From Hyphomicrobiales bacterium (GTDB taxonomy: Bacteria > Pseudomonadota > Alphaproteobacteria > Rhizobiales > Rhizobiaceae), in contig JAALLE010000007.1 in NCBI GenBank assembly GCA_011087605.1, positions 1 through 64,000 of the forward strand: 64,000 nucleotides of DNA, read 5' to 3'. The notes below the pieces were generated by a model. The model did no database searches. It was not told the DNA's origin and worked only from the letters and a program-made list of their open reading frames with translations. Below are positions 1 to 6,890 of this stretch, piece by piece; within the stretch, counting starts at the first letter, position 1; the number at the start of each line of letters is the position of its first letter. The position numbers were made by a program, and so were the translations under genes.

Positions 1-43
1 CCGTCTGATGGGCCGTCTATAAAAGCATCAGGTTGGGGTAGCT

Positions 44-95
44 GGGTAGTTACCCTATTTGTTCAATTAATATTTCGAAAGGCGGGTAGTTGCCC
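44..95. repeat. Twin short hairpins upstream of trmL
   Basis: Two nearly identical 12-base palindromes, gggtagttaccc (44-55) and gggtagttgccc (84-95), lie 40 bases apart. The first is perfect and the second has one G-U type mismatch in the stem. The second covers the possible TTG start of trmL at 90. Their role is unknown; a protein-binding pair or RNA hairpins are both possible. Confidence 0.4.
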
Positions 96-575
96 GAAAA
101 CCACAATATGCAGTGTTTGAACTCCAACCTGCGGATTGTCCTGTTCCAGCCGGACATTCCCGGCAATACCGGCACAATATTGCGCCTCGCGGCCTGTCTC
201 GGCTTGGCGGTAGACATCATACAACCCGCTGGGTTTAGGCTAGACGACAAAAGTTTGAGACGTGCTGGAATGGACTATCTGGAACGAGCTGCGATGCTGC
301 TGCACGACGACTGGTCGGCGTTCGAGGCGTGGCGCAGCGATGAAAAACGCCGGCTGATCGTTCTCACCACCAAAGCGGAACAAGGCTATACGGAATTTGA
401 GTACCTGCCCGGCGATTGTCTGCTTTTTGGTCGCGAATCATCTGGAGTGCCCGAATTTGTGCACGAGGTTGCCGATCAACGACTGACCATCAAAATGGGG
501 CAGACCGGACGCTCGTTAAATATTGCGATGAGTGTCGCCATGGCCACTGGTGAAGCCATCCGCCAAACCGGATAA
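90..575 (+). CDS. trmL: tRNA (cytidine(34)-2'-O)-methyltransferase TrmL
   Basis: SPOUT-class RNA methyltransferase that 2'-O-methylates the wobble base of leucine tRNAs using S-adenosylmethionine. The family signatures are visible: FQPDIPGNTGTILR near the N-terminus, FGRESSGVPE around residue 112, and the C-terminal MGQTGRSLNIAMSVA loop that forms the SAM-binding trefoil knot. The length of about 155-161 residues fits the family (E. coli TrmL is 157). The start is uncertain. TTG at 90 has an aaagg Shine-Dalgarno seven bases upstream, whereas ATG at 108 gives the more usual N-terminus but has no ribosome site. It is the first complete gene, followed convergently by an acetyltransferase. Confidence 0.93.
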   Translation: MPENHNMQCLNSNLRIVLFQPDIPGNTGTILRLAACLGLAVDIIQPAGFRLDDKSLRRAGMDYLERAAMLLHDDWSAFEAWRSDEKRRLIVLTTKAEQGYTEFEYLPGDCLLFGRESSGVPEFVHEVADQRLTIKMGQTGRSLNIAMSVAMATGEAIRQTG

Positions 576-586
576 ATCAAGTTGGC

Positions 587-1015
587 CTAAGCTGGCTGAA
601 TCATATGGATGTGTGGAATGCCGGCATCGTCGAATTCATTTCCGGATATCACAAAGCCCAGCGATTGATAAAATGACGTGGCATATGTTTGAGCGTCCAA
701 TGCAATTTGAGGTGCCAGTTTGTTGTCTCGCGCAAAGCCTATGAGATGCATCATCAGCGCGCGTCCCAGTTTCATTCCGCGAAATTGCTTCATCACCACC
801 ACTCTTTGGATCTTCGCCTTGTCGCCAAATACACAAATGCGCGCCGTAGCCGCGGGGGCACCCTCCACCCTTCCCAAAAAATGATAGGCACCGTCTTCAT
901 CATGCTCATCAATTTCAAGCTCGACCGGCACCCCCTGCTCCGCGACAAACACGATATGCCGGAGGCGATAGCACGTCTGTTTATCCTCAAGCGTTTTCGC
1001 CTCCTCAATAACCAT
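587..1015 (-). CDS. GNAT family N-acetyltransferase (ElaA/YjcF-like)
   Basis: Small cytoplasmic acetyltransferase of about 142 residues; the acceptor is unknown. The GNAT fold is recognisable from the acetyl-CoA loop region QRVVVMKQFRGMKLGRAL and the C-terminal ALDAQTYATSFYQSLGF strand-helix seen in ElaA/YjcF-type proteins. The ORF track extends it to 1144, but that extension runs into the hemF leader and carries no family sequence. The ATG at 1015 (MVIEEAKTLEDK) matches the family start. It converges with trmL (11-base gap) and diverges from hemF. Confidence 0.85.
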   Translation of the reverse strand: MVIEEAKTLEDKQTCYRLRHIVFVAEQGVPVELEIDEHDEDGAYHFLGRVEGAPAATARICVFGDKAKIQRVVVMKQFRGMKLGRALMMHLIGFARDNKLAPQIALDAQTYATSFYQSLGFVISGNEFDDAGIPHIHMIQPA

Positions 1016-1157
1016 TTCTGCCACGATGCATCCTGCGCAAAATTTCCGTAGCACCCTTCCTGAGCAAAGATATTGAGCTTGTCCAGCACCCAAGTCTTGC
1101 ATGGCTCCTAGGCGATGTGGCACTGGACATGAGCAATCCAACAATCAGGTCCACGAG

Positions 1158-2072
1158 ATGCGTGAAAAACCCACATTGCCCACCGGTCTGCCGGAAGATA
1201 TCGAGACCAAGAAGACCACGGCCAAAGCATGGTTTGAGGAATTGCGCACCGATATTTGTGGGCGCCTGGAGGCGCTTGAAGATGCGGTTCAGGGGCCGTT
1301 GGGCGACCGTGAGCCGGGACGGTTTGTGCGGACCCCGTGGCAGCGTGATGAAGGCAAAGGCGGCGGCGGGGTCATGTCGATGATGTCGGGCCGCGTGTTT
1401 GAAAAGGTCGGAGTTCATGTCTCGACAGTGTATGGCGAGTTTTCGCCGGAATTTCGCAAACAGATGCCGGGCGGCGACAAGGATCCAAGATTTTGGGCAT
1501 CGGGCGTTTCGCTGATTGCCCATCCGCAAAACCCCAACGTGCCAGCCGTTCACATGAACACCCGCATGGTCGTGACTTCGTCCCAGTGGTTTGGTGGTGG
1601 TGCTGACCTGACACCGGTGCTGGATGCACGACGCGATCAGGACGACGCCGATTCAATCGACTTTCATGCGGCGATGAAACGGCCCTGTGAAAGTCACGAT
1701 GTCGCGGATTATGACGACTACAAAGCCTGGTGTGACGAGTATTTTCACCTCAACCACCGCGATGAACCGCGTGGCATTGGCGGCATATTTTTTGATTATC
1801 TGCACGGCGGAGAGGCGCTCGATCAGTGGCAGCCCAATTTCGAATTTGTTCAGGACGTGGGCCGGGCTTTTGCCGATATCTATCCCGAACTGGTCAGGCG
1901 CAATATGGAAACACCGTGGGATGATGCGGCTCGTGAGGAACAATTGATCCGCCGTGGGCGCTATGTCGAGTTCAATCTGCTGCAGGACCGGGGGACAATT
2001 TTTGGATTGAAAACCGGGGGAAATGTCAATTCTATCCTGAGCAGCATGCCACCGGTTGTGAAATTTCCCTAA
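1158..2072 (+). CDS. hemF: Oxygen-dependent coproporphyrinogen III oxidase HemF
   Basis: Catalyses aerobic oxidative decarboxylation of coproporphyrinogen III to protoporphyrinogen IX in haem synthesis (EC 1.3.3.3). Family blocks are clear: [20 protein letters not shown], then [20 protein letters not shown], the [12 protein letters not shown] active-site segment, [10 protein letters not shown], and the C-terminal [20 protein letters not shown]. The length of 304 residues from ATG 1158 ([15 protein letters not shown]) agrees with rhizobial HemF. The longer track start at 1101 adds 19 residues that do not look like the family. The next gene downstream is convergent. Confidence 0.95.
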   Translation: MREKPTLPTGLPEDIETKKTTAKAWFEELRTDICGRLEALEDAVQGPLGDREPGRFVRTPWQRDEGKGGGGVMSMMSGRVFEKVGVHVSTVYGEFSPEFRKQMPGGDKDPRFWASGVSLIAHPQNPNVPAVHMNTRMVVTSSQWFGGGADLTPVLDARRDQDDADSIDFHAAMKRPCESHDVADYDDYKAWCDEYFHLNHRDEPRGIGGIFFDYLHGGEALDQWQPNFEFVQDVGRAFADIYPELVRRNMETPWDDAAREEQLIRRGRYVEFNLLQDRGTIFGLKTGGNVNSILSSMPPVVKFP

Positions 2073-2098
2073 ATCTCACCCTCAAGAGCGAAAAACCA

Positions 2099-2329
2099 CT
2101 ATTCCTCACCTGAGACAATCGCTTGTGATGTCCCGACGAGTTCGAATTCCTCAGCGATCTTGATACCACTTTCTTCAGCCAGCTCTCGACGCGCAGCGTC
2201 TTGAGGTTTTTCAATTGCTTCTATTGTTCCCTTCACAAGTTGCTTGCCTGCTTGGGGATGCCTGAAGGCGAGAAATTTGATAACTCCATCCTGATTACAC
2301 AGTACCATCGGGCATGCCTTGGATATCAT
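2099..2329 (-). CDS. Short Nudix-box protein, probably 3'-truncated
   Basis: A 76-residue protein with an intact Nudix box (KGTIEAIEKPQDAARRELAEESGI), so its ancestor hydrolysed a nucleoside-diphosphate-linked substrate. Its ATG overlaps the TGA of cca by four bases (ATGA), so it is the last gene of the DUF1285-Nudix-cca operon. Related proteins are about 130-150 residues. Here a TAG follows ...IVSGEE, and reading past it gives WFFALEGEI before a second stop, which resembles the next strand of the family. The C-terminal half seems lost where the gene meets the end of hemF, so it may be a pseudogene. Confidence 0.6.
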   Translation of the reverse strand: MISKACPMVLCNQDGVIKFLAFRHPQAGKQLVKGTIEAIEKPQDAARRELAEESGIKIAEEFELVGTSQAIVSGEE

Positions 2330-3537
2330 GGTCGTTTCGACAGCAGCTCATCCTTTGAGGCCGTGAAGTTGCCTTTCACCCATGAGCCTTCCAGTTGCAG
2401 CAGCTTTTCGGATATCGCCGGACCCGGCTCCATGCCGAGATCGATCAAATCACCTCCACGGAGTGGAAATTCAGGCTTTTTCCAGCGTTTGAGCCATTTT
2501 AACTGCCGCAGATATTTTTTCATCTCCGCATCGCTCTTTGCAATCGCCAAGTGCAGCGTGTCGGTGACGGCAGTTTGATTTTGCCAGTAGAGCCATTGAT
2601 TGAATGGGTCCTGCTTCAAAGACGCGTCCAGCGGTTCAACATGCACCCAGTTCTTCAAGCGAGACTTGACCTTGTTGGGCAGCTTCAGGCGGTCGCTGAT
2701 CGCCAATATTCGCTCTTCCATGGGGGGAATGATCGCCATCAGTCGCAACAGACCGTCAACTTGCCAGCCATGTTGACGCTCAGCTTCCATCAGACCGGGC
2801 AAGGCATCGATTCCCCATTTTTCAGTCTCTGGCAACACCGCCGACAGCACGCCAGTCTGACGCATCCACAATATCGCCCGGCTGGGGTCCGGGGCCGCCA
2901 GCAATCTGGATAATTCGTGCCAGATACGTTCCGCAGAAAGCTCTGACAATCCACCCTTTAAGCGCGTACAGGCCTTCAATCCTTCCGCATCCGGGCGAAA
3001 CTTTCCATACCAGGCAAAGAAACGAAAAAATCGCAATATGCGCAGATAATCTTCTCGAATGCGCGTCTCTGCGTCGTCAATAAAGCGTACCGTTTGCGAC
3101 AGCACATCCTGCATTCCACCGAGCGGGTCATAAACCGTGCCATCGGCATTCAAATAAAGCGCGTTGATGGTCAGATCGCGGCGGCGGGCGTCATCGACCC
3201 AATCGGTGCCATAAAGAACCTTTGCATGCCGCCCATCGGTCTCAATGTCACGCCGCAAGGTTGTGACCTCATAGGCGTCGCCATCAAGCACGACCGTTAC
3301 CGTGCCGTGTTCAATGCCGGTCGGCACCGATTTATGGCCGGCTGCCTGCATCCTTAATATGACATCGCGTGGCACCAGGTTCGTCGCAATATCCACGTCC
3401 GAAATAGGTTGATCGAGCAAAGCGTTGCGTACCGCGCCGCCAGCGATACGCGCCTCACCGTTTTCCTCGTTAAGTAGTCGCAACAATTCCTGCAGGCTGG
3501 GACTTGTGATCCAGTCCTGGTCAATACGTTCAGCCAT
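2326..3537 (-). CDS. cca: CCA tRNA nucleotidyltransferase
   Basis: Adds or repairs the 3'-CCA end of tRNAs with CTP and ATP. The class II nucleotidyltransferase head is clear: RIAGGAVRNALL, then the metal-binding DVDIATN near residue 47, GIEHGTVTVVLDG, the ETDGRHA and RRRDLTINALYLN motifs, and PLGGMQDV. A helical RNA-binding region with RILRFFRF follows. The length of 403 residues is usual for the alphaproteobacterial enzyme. It overlaps the upstream Nudix gene by eight bases and the downstream short Nudix by four, indicating translational coupling. Confidence 0.95.
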   Translation of the reverse strand: MAERIDQDWITSPSLQELLRLLNEENGEARIAGGAVRNALLDQPISDVDIATNLVPRDVILRMQAAGHKSVPTGIEHGTVTVVLDGDAYEVTTLRRDIETDGRHAKVLYGTDWVDDARRRDLTINALYLNADGTVYDPLGGMQDVLSQTVRFIDDAETRIREDYLRILRFFRFFAWYGKFRPDAEGLKACTRLKGGLSELSAERIWHELSRLLAAPDPSRAILWMRQTGVLSAVLPETEKWGIDALPGLMEAERQHGWQVDGLLRLMAIIPPMEERILAISDRLKLPNKVKSRLKNWVHVEPLDASLKQDPFNQWLYWQNQTAVTDTLHLAIAKSDAEMKKYLRQLKWLKRWKKPEFPLRGGDLIDLGMEPGPAISEKLLQLEGSWVKGNFTASKDELLSKRP

Positions 3538-4210
3538 CCGCCTCTGCCACTCCGTAAAGCCGTTCCTGCACCATGCGAATTATGCCCGCTGTGACCCCCC
3601 AAATGCGCCGCTCAACAGGCGGTTCCACCGCTTCATCGGCAAACGGCATGACGTAGTAATATACCTTCTTGTCCTCCCAGAGCCGGCTTTCGCGCGCGTG
3701 GTTTTTTTGATCCATCAAGAACCCAAGCGGCACTTCAAATGCTGCCGCGACCTCATCTTCGCTCAATGTCAGTCGCGGTTCGCCACGCACCATGCCGATC
3801 ACCGGCGATATGCAATATCCTGAACCGGAAAAATAGGGACCGAAGGTTCCAATTATGTCGACCTGGGCCGAATCCAGACCAACTTCTTCCTCGGCTTCTC
3901 GCAATGCGGCCTCTTCCGGCGATTCGCCAGGATCTATTTTTCCACCAGGAAAAGCCACCTGCCCGCTGTGAGCCGACAGGTGTTCGGTACGCTGGGTCAG
4001 CAATATTGTTGCCTCTCCACCCCGGTCGATGACCGGAATAAGCACCGCTGCAGGTTTGAACTGACGGCCCTCCACCATCATCGGATGGTTGGGGTTCATC
4101 GCCTGATCACCACCAATTGCCGCAAACAGATCGGCGCGGCTGGCAAATCGTTCCAACACGCGCTTTTCAAACGCCTCAAAACCATAAATGTCCGGGGTCA
4201 GGTAGTCCAA
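3530..4210 (-). CDS. Nudix CoA pyrophosphatase (NudL-like)
   Basis: Predicted to hydrolyse coenzyme A or acyl-CoA to 4'-phosphopantetheine and 3',5'-ADP. The CoA-pyrophosphatase signature LLTQRTEHLSAHSGQVAFPG precedes the Nudix box GGKIDPGESPEEAALREAEEEVGL (about residues 89-112). The length of 226 residues fits. The listed start is TTG at 4210, two bases after the DUF1285 stop, which fits coupled translation, but an internal start cannot be excluded. It overlaps cca by eight bases. Confidence 0.9.
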   Translation of the reverse strand: MDYLTPDIYGFEAFEKRVLERFASRADLFAAIGGDQAMNPNHPMMVEGRQFKPAAVLIPVIDRGGEATILLTQRTEHLSAHSGQVAFPGGKIDPGESPEEAALREAEEEVGLDSAQVDIIGTFGPYFSGSGYCISPVIGMVRGEPRLTLSEDEVAAAFEVPLGFLMDQKNHARESRLWEDKKVYYYVMPFADEAVEPPVERRIWGVTAGIIRMVQERLYGVAEADG

Positions 4211-4212
4211 GA

Positions 4213-4824
4213 TCAGGCGCTCAACTCAGCTAGTTTGTCAGACGGCATAATTGGGAATATCTCGCCCATCGACCTCAGCACAAACATGGTTGTGCCGTTA
4301 ACTTCAAGCTCCTCGCCATGGGAGATCAATTCATACATGACCGGTCGTGCCAACAGTGCTTCCAGCCGACCACGGACCAGAACGTATGGCTTGAGTTGGT
4401 CCGTTTCTCCAATAATATCAAAGCGCAATGGATTGTCCGGCCCGCATTCCACAAGGTCTCCAACATTTGTACGGAAGGTCAGAACCTGCTCATCTGCCTT
4501 TCCTGCAGCATTCATTTCGACCGCCACGAATGGCGCATCCTCAACAGTAATGCCAACCTTTTCAACCGGTGTCACCAGATAGGTTTTGCCATCCTCGTCC
4601 TTGCGCAGCACAGTTGAAAACAACCGCACCAGTGGTGCCCGGCCAATCGGCGTGCCCATGTAAAACCATGTACCGTCGCGCTTGATGACGATATCCAGAT
4701 CGCCACAAAATTCAGGATGCCACTTGTCCACAGGTGGCAATCCTGCACCGGCGTGACTGGCCCGTGACACCAGCGCTTCCAGTGCCCCTGTCGGGCTATC
4801 TGCAGATTTCGATTTTTCACCCAT
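4213..4824 (-). CDS. DUF1285 domain-containing protein
   Basis: Conserved cytoplasmic protein of 203 residues and unknown function, typical of alpha- and gammaproteobacteria. Recognised from WHPEFCGDLDIVIKRDGTWF, followed by GTPIGRAPLVRLFSTVLRKD and a PVEKVGITVEDAPFVA segment. ATG 4824 is preferred over ATG 4839 because a gcaggag ribosome site sits eight bases before it and overlaps the upstream ATG. It heads the minus-strand operon (Nudix, cca, short Nudix) and diverges from the MoxR operon across about 136 bases. Confidence 0.88.
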   Translation of the reverse strand: MGEKSKSADSPTGALEALVSRASHAGAGLPPVDKWHPEFCGDLDIVIKRDGTWFYMGTPIGRAPLVRLFSTVLRKDEDGKTYLVTPVEKVGITVEDAPFVAVEMNAAGKADEQVLTFRTNVGDLVECGPDNPLRFDIIGETDQLKPYVLVRGRLEALLARPVMYELISHGEELEVNGTTMFVLRSMGEIFPIMPSDKLAELSA

Positions 4825-4865
4825 ATTCGGCTCCTGCATGTTATCATGCCACGGTCATAGTCTTG

Positions 4866-4879
4866 GCCCAAACTTGGGC
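4866..4879. promoter_or_regulatory. Palindrome between DUF1285 and MoxR operons
   Basis: A perfect inverted repeat, gcccaa-ac-ttgggc, sits in the divergent promoter region. An imperfect one (tagtcac...gtggcta) follows about ten bases later. Either could be an operator for one or both operons; no regulator in the window is obviously linked. Confidence 0.3.
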
Positions 4880-4960
4880 ATAGTCACGAAATAGTGGCTA
4901 TTGTCACGCTTGTCAGCATGGCAGACTAAGTCAACCCGAATTCTCCCACGAGAGTGCAGC

Positions 4961-5971
4961 ATGAGTGAAATGACCAAAATCACCGAAGCCGATGAAAAAG
5001 CCATTATTGCAGAGGCTGAATCAGCAGTTGAGACAGTCGCCCAGGCGCGCGACGCCATTTCCAAAGTGATTTATGGACAAAAAGATGTCGTGGAAAACTC
5101 GCTGACCACGATATTTGCCGGAGGTCACGCCCTGCTCGTCGGCGTACCCGGACTGGCGAAGACCAAGCTGGTGGAAACGCTGGGCACGGTTTTGGGCCTC
5201 GAGGCCAGCCGCATCCAGTTTACGCCCGATCTGATGCCGTCCGATATTATCGGGTCGGAGATTCTTGATCAGGACGCCGATGGCAAACGCTCCTTTAGAT
5301 TTGTCAAAGGCCCGATATTTGCACAATTGCTGATGGCCGATGAAATCAACCGCGCCTCGCCGCGCACCCAGTCCGCTTTGCTGCAGTCGATGCAGGAATA
5401 TCACGTCACAATTGCCGGTGAACGGCATGACCTGCCAAGTCCGTTTCATGTGCTGGCCACTCAAAACCCGTTGGAACAGGAAGGTACCTACCCACTGCCG
5501 GAAGCTCAGTTGGACCGGTTTTTGATGCAAATCGATGTTGATTACCCTGATCTTGATGCTGAGCGGCAAATCCTGTTGGAAACAACTGGCGCCGACGAAG
5601 CTGTGGCCGAACAGGCTATGGAGTTGAGCCAATTGACCGATATTCAGGCCCTGGTGCGCCGTATGCCTGTTGGTGAAAGCGTCCTTGAAGCCATTCTTGG
5701 TCTCGTTCGGTCCGCACGTCCAGGAGCCGAAGACCAAAGCGACTCAACCCGTCACATCGCCTGGGGACCTGGTCCCCGTGCCTCGCAGGCTTTGATGCTG
5801 ACGGTTCGTGCCCGGGCATTGCTGGATGGCAGGTTGGCCCCATCTGTTGATGATGTCGTGGCACTCGCTGAACCTGTCCTTCAACACCGCATGGCGCTCA
5901 ATTTTGGTGCCCGTGCAGAGGGAATTGGCGTTCGACAGGTGATTGGCGATTTGAAGCAACGGTGGATGTGA
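4961..5971 (+). CDS. MoxR-family AAA+ ATPase
   Basis: Chaperone-like AAA ATPase of 336 residues that typically works with DUF58 and VWA-type membrane proteins on envelope assembly or metal insertion. Walker A is GVPGLAKTK (about residues 61-69), Walker B is LLMADEINRASPRTQSALL, and sensor 1 is FHVLATQNPLEQEGTYPLPE, all classic MoxR. ATG 4961 (MSEMTKITEAD) is preferred to the track's upstream start at 4901, which has no conserved sequence. First gene of a four-gene operon with a 10-base gap to the next gene and 4-base overlaps thereafter. Confidence 0.93.
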   Translation: MSEMTKITEADEKAIIAEAESAVETVAQARDAISKVIYGQKDVVENSLTTIFAGGHALLVGVPGLAKTKLVETLGTVLGLEASRIQFTPDLMPSDIIGSEILDQDADGKRSFRFVKGPIFAQLLMADEINRASPRTQSALLQSMQEYHVTIAGERHDLPSPFHVLATQNPLEQEGTYPLPEAQLDRFLMQIDVDYPDLDAERQILLETTGADEAVAEQAMELSQLTDIQALVRRMPVGESVLEAILGLVRSARPGAEDQSDSTRHIAWGPGPRASQALMLTVRARALLDGRLAPSVDDVVALAEPVLQHRMALNFGARAEGIGVRQVIGDLKQRWM

Positions 5972-5981
5972 GGTCACTGAA

Positions 5982-6890
5982 TTGGCACTGACAATCGGCA
6001 GCGCTGTTCCGTCAGAAACTGGCACAAGTGTTCTTGCGCGTGCCCGTGAACGGGCGTCGCTTATTCCGGACCTGCTGATTGAAGCCCAACGCATCGCCAA
6101 TACGGTGACCAATGGCTGGCATGGCCGCCGCCGACGGGGTAACGGCGATACCTTCTGGCAGTTCCGGCCCTACGATCAGGGTGAAAGCATGACCCGCATC
6201 GACTGGCGTCGCTCGGCGCGAGACGATTCCGTTTATGTGAGGGATCAGGAGTGGGAAGCCGCTCATACAGTGTGGATTTGGGCCGATAGTTCACCCTCAA
6301 TGCTGTTCAAGAGCGAAGCCGCCCAGGTTTCCAAGCAATCCAGAGCCTTGGTTTTGGCTTTGGCGATGACCGAAATTCTGGCCAAAAGCGGTGAGCGCGT
6401 GGGCTGGCCGGGCATCACAAATGCCCTGTCGAGCCGGGTGGCAGCAGAACGCATTGCTGCTGAGCTGATGGTTGCAACACCCGATGATGATCTGGCATTC
6501 CCGCCATTGGCGAATATTCGCCGTCGCTCGGAACTGATCGTCATCTCAGACTTTCTTGAGCCGATCGATACAACGCTTGGTCGCATCAACGAGGCAGCCG
6601 AACAGGGCATTCATGGAAGTCTGATTCATGTCGTTGATCCGGCCGAAGAACGCTTTCCCTATTCGGGGCGAACCGAATTCACCGATCCGGAAAGCGGCAA
6701 CAAGCTGACTTTTGGCCGGGCCGAAACTCTGGCTGACGAGTATGCAACGCTGTTTAAGGCCCGCCGGGATGCACTTGCCCAACAATGCAAGCGATTGGGG
6801 TGGAACTATATCGTCCATCATTCTGATAATCTGGCGTCCACGGCACTTGTGGCCCTGCATGTGCGGCTGTCTGGCGAGGCGCTGTCATGA
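5982..6890 (+). CDS. DUF58 domain-containing protein
   Basis: Partner protein of MoxR ATPases, 302 residues, with a degenerate von Willebrand A-like fold. The DUF58 signature is visible as GRRRRGNGDTFWQFRPYDQG followed by TRIDWRRSARDDSVYVRDQE. The segment VWIWADSSPSM resembles a MIDAS strand, and a second VWA-like strand is ELIVISDFLEP. TTG at 5982 is supported by a tgaggt ribosome site seven bases upstream that overlaps the MoxR stop. The ATGA overlap with the next gene indicates coupling. Confidence 0.92.
   Translation: MALTIGSAVPSETGTSVLARARERASLIPDLLIEAQRIANTVTNGWHGRRRRGNGDTFWQFRPYDQGESMTRIDWRRSARDDSVYVRDQEWEAAHTVWIWADSSPSMLFKSEAAQVSKQSRALVLALAMTEILAKSGERVGWPGITNALSSRVAAERIAAELMVATPDDDLAFPPLANIRRRSELIVISDFLEPIDTTLGRINEAAEQGIHGSLIHVVDPAEERFPYSGRTEFTDPESGNKLTFGRAETLADEYATLFKARRDALAQQCKRLGWNYIVHHSDNLASTALVALHVRLSGEALS

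Noticed and set aside
5021-5737. 238-residue minus-strand ORF
   Set aside because: It lies wholly antisense to the MoxR gene, whose Walker motifs are unambiguous; it is a codon-bias shadow.
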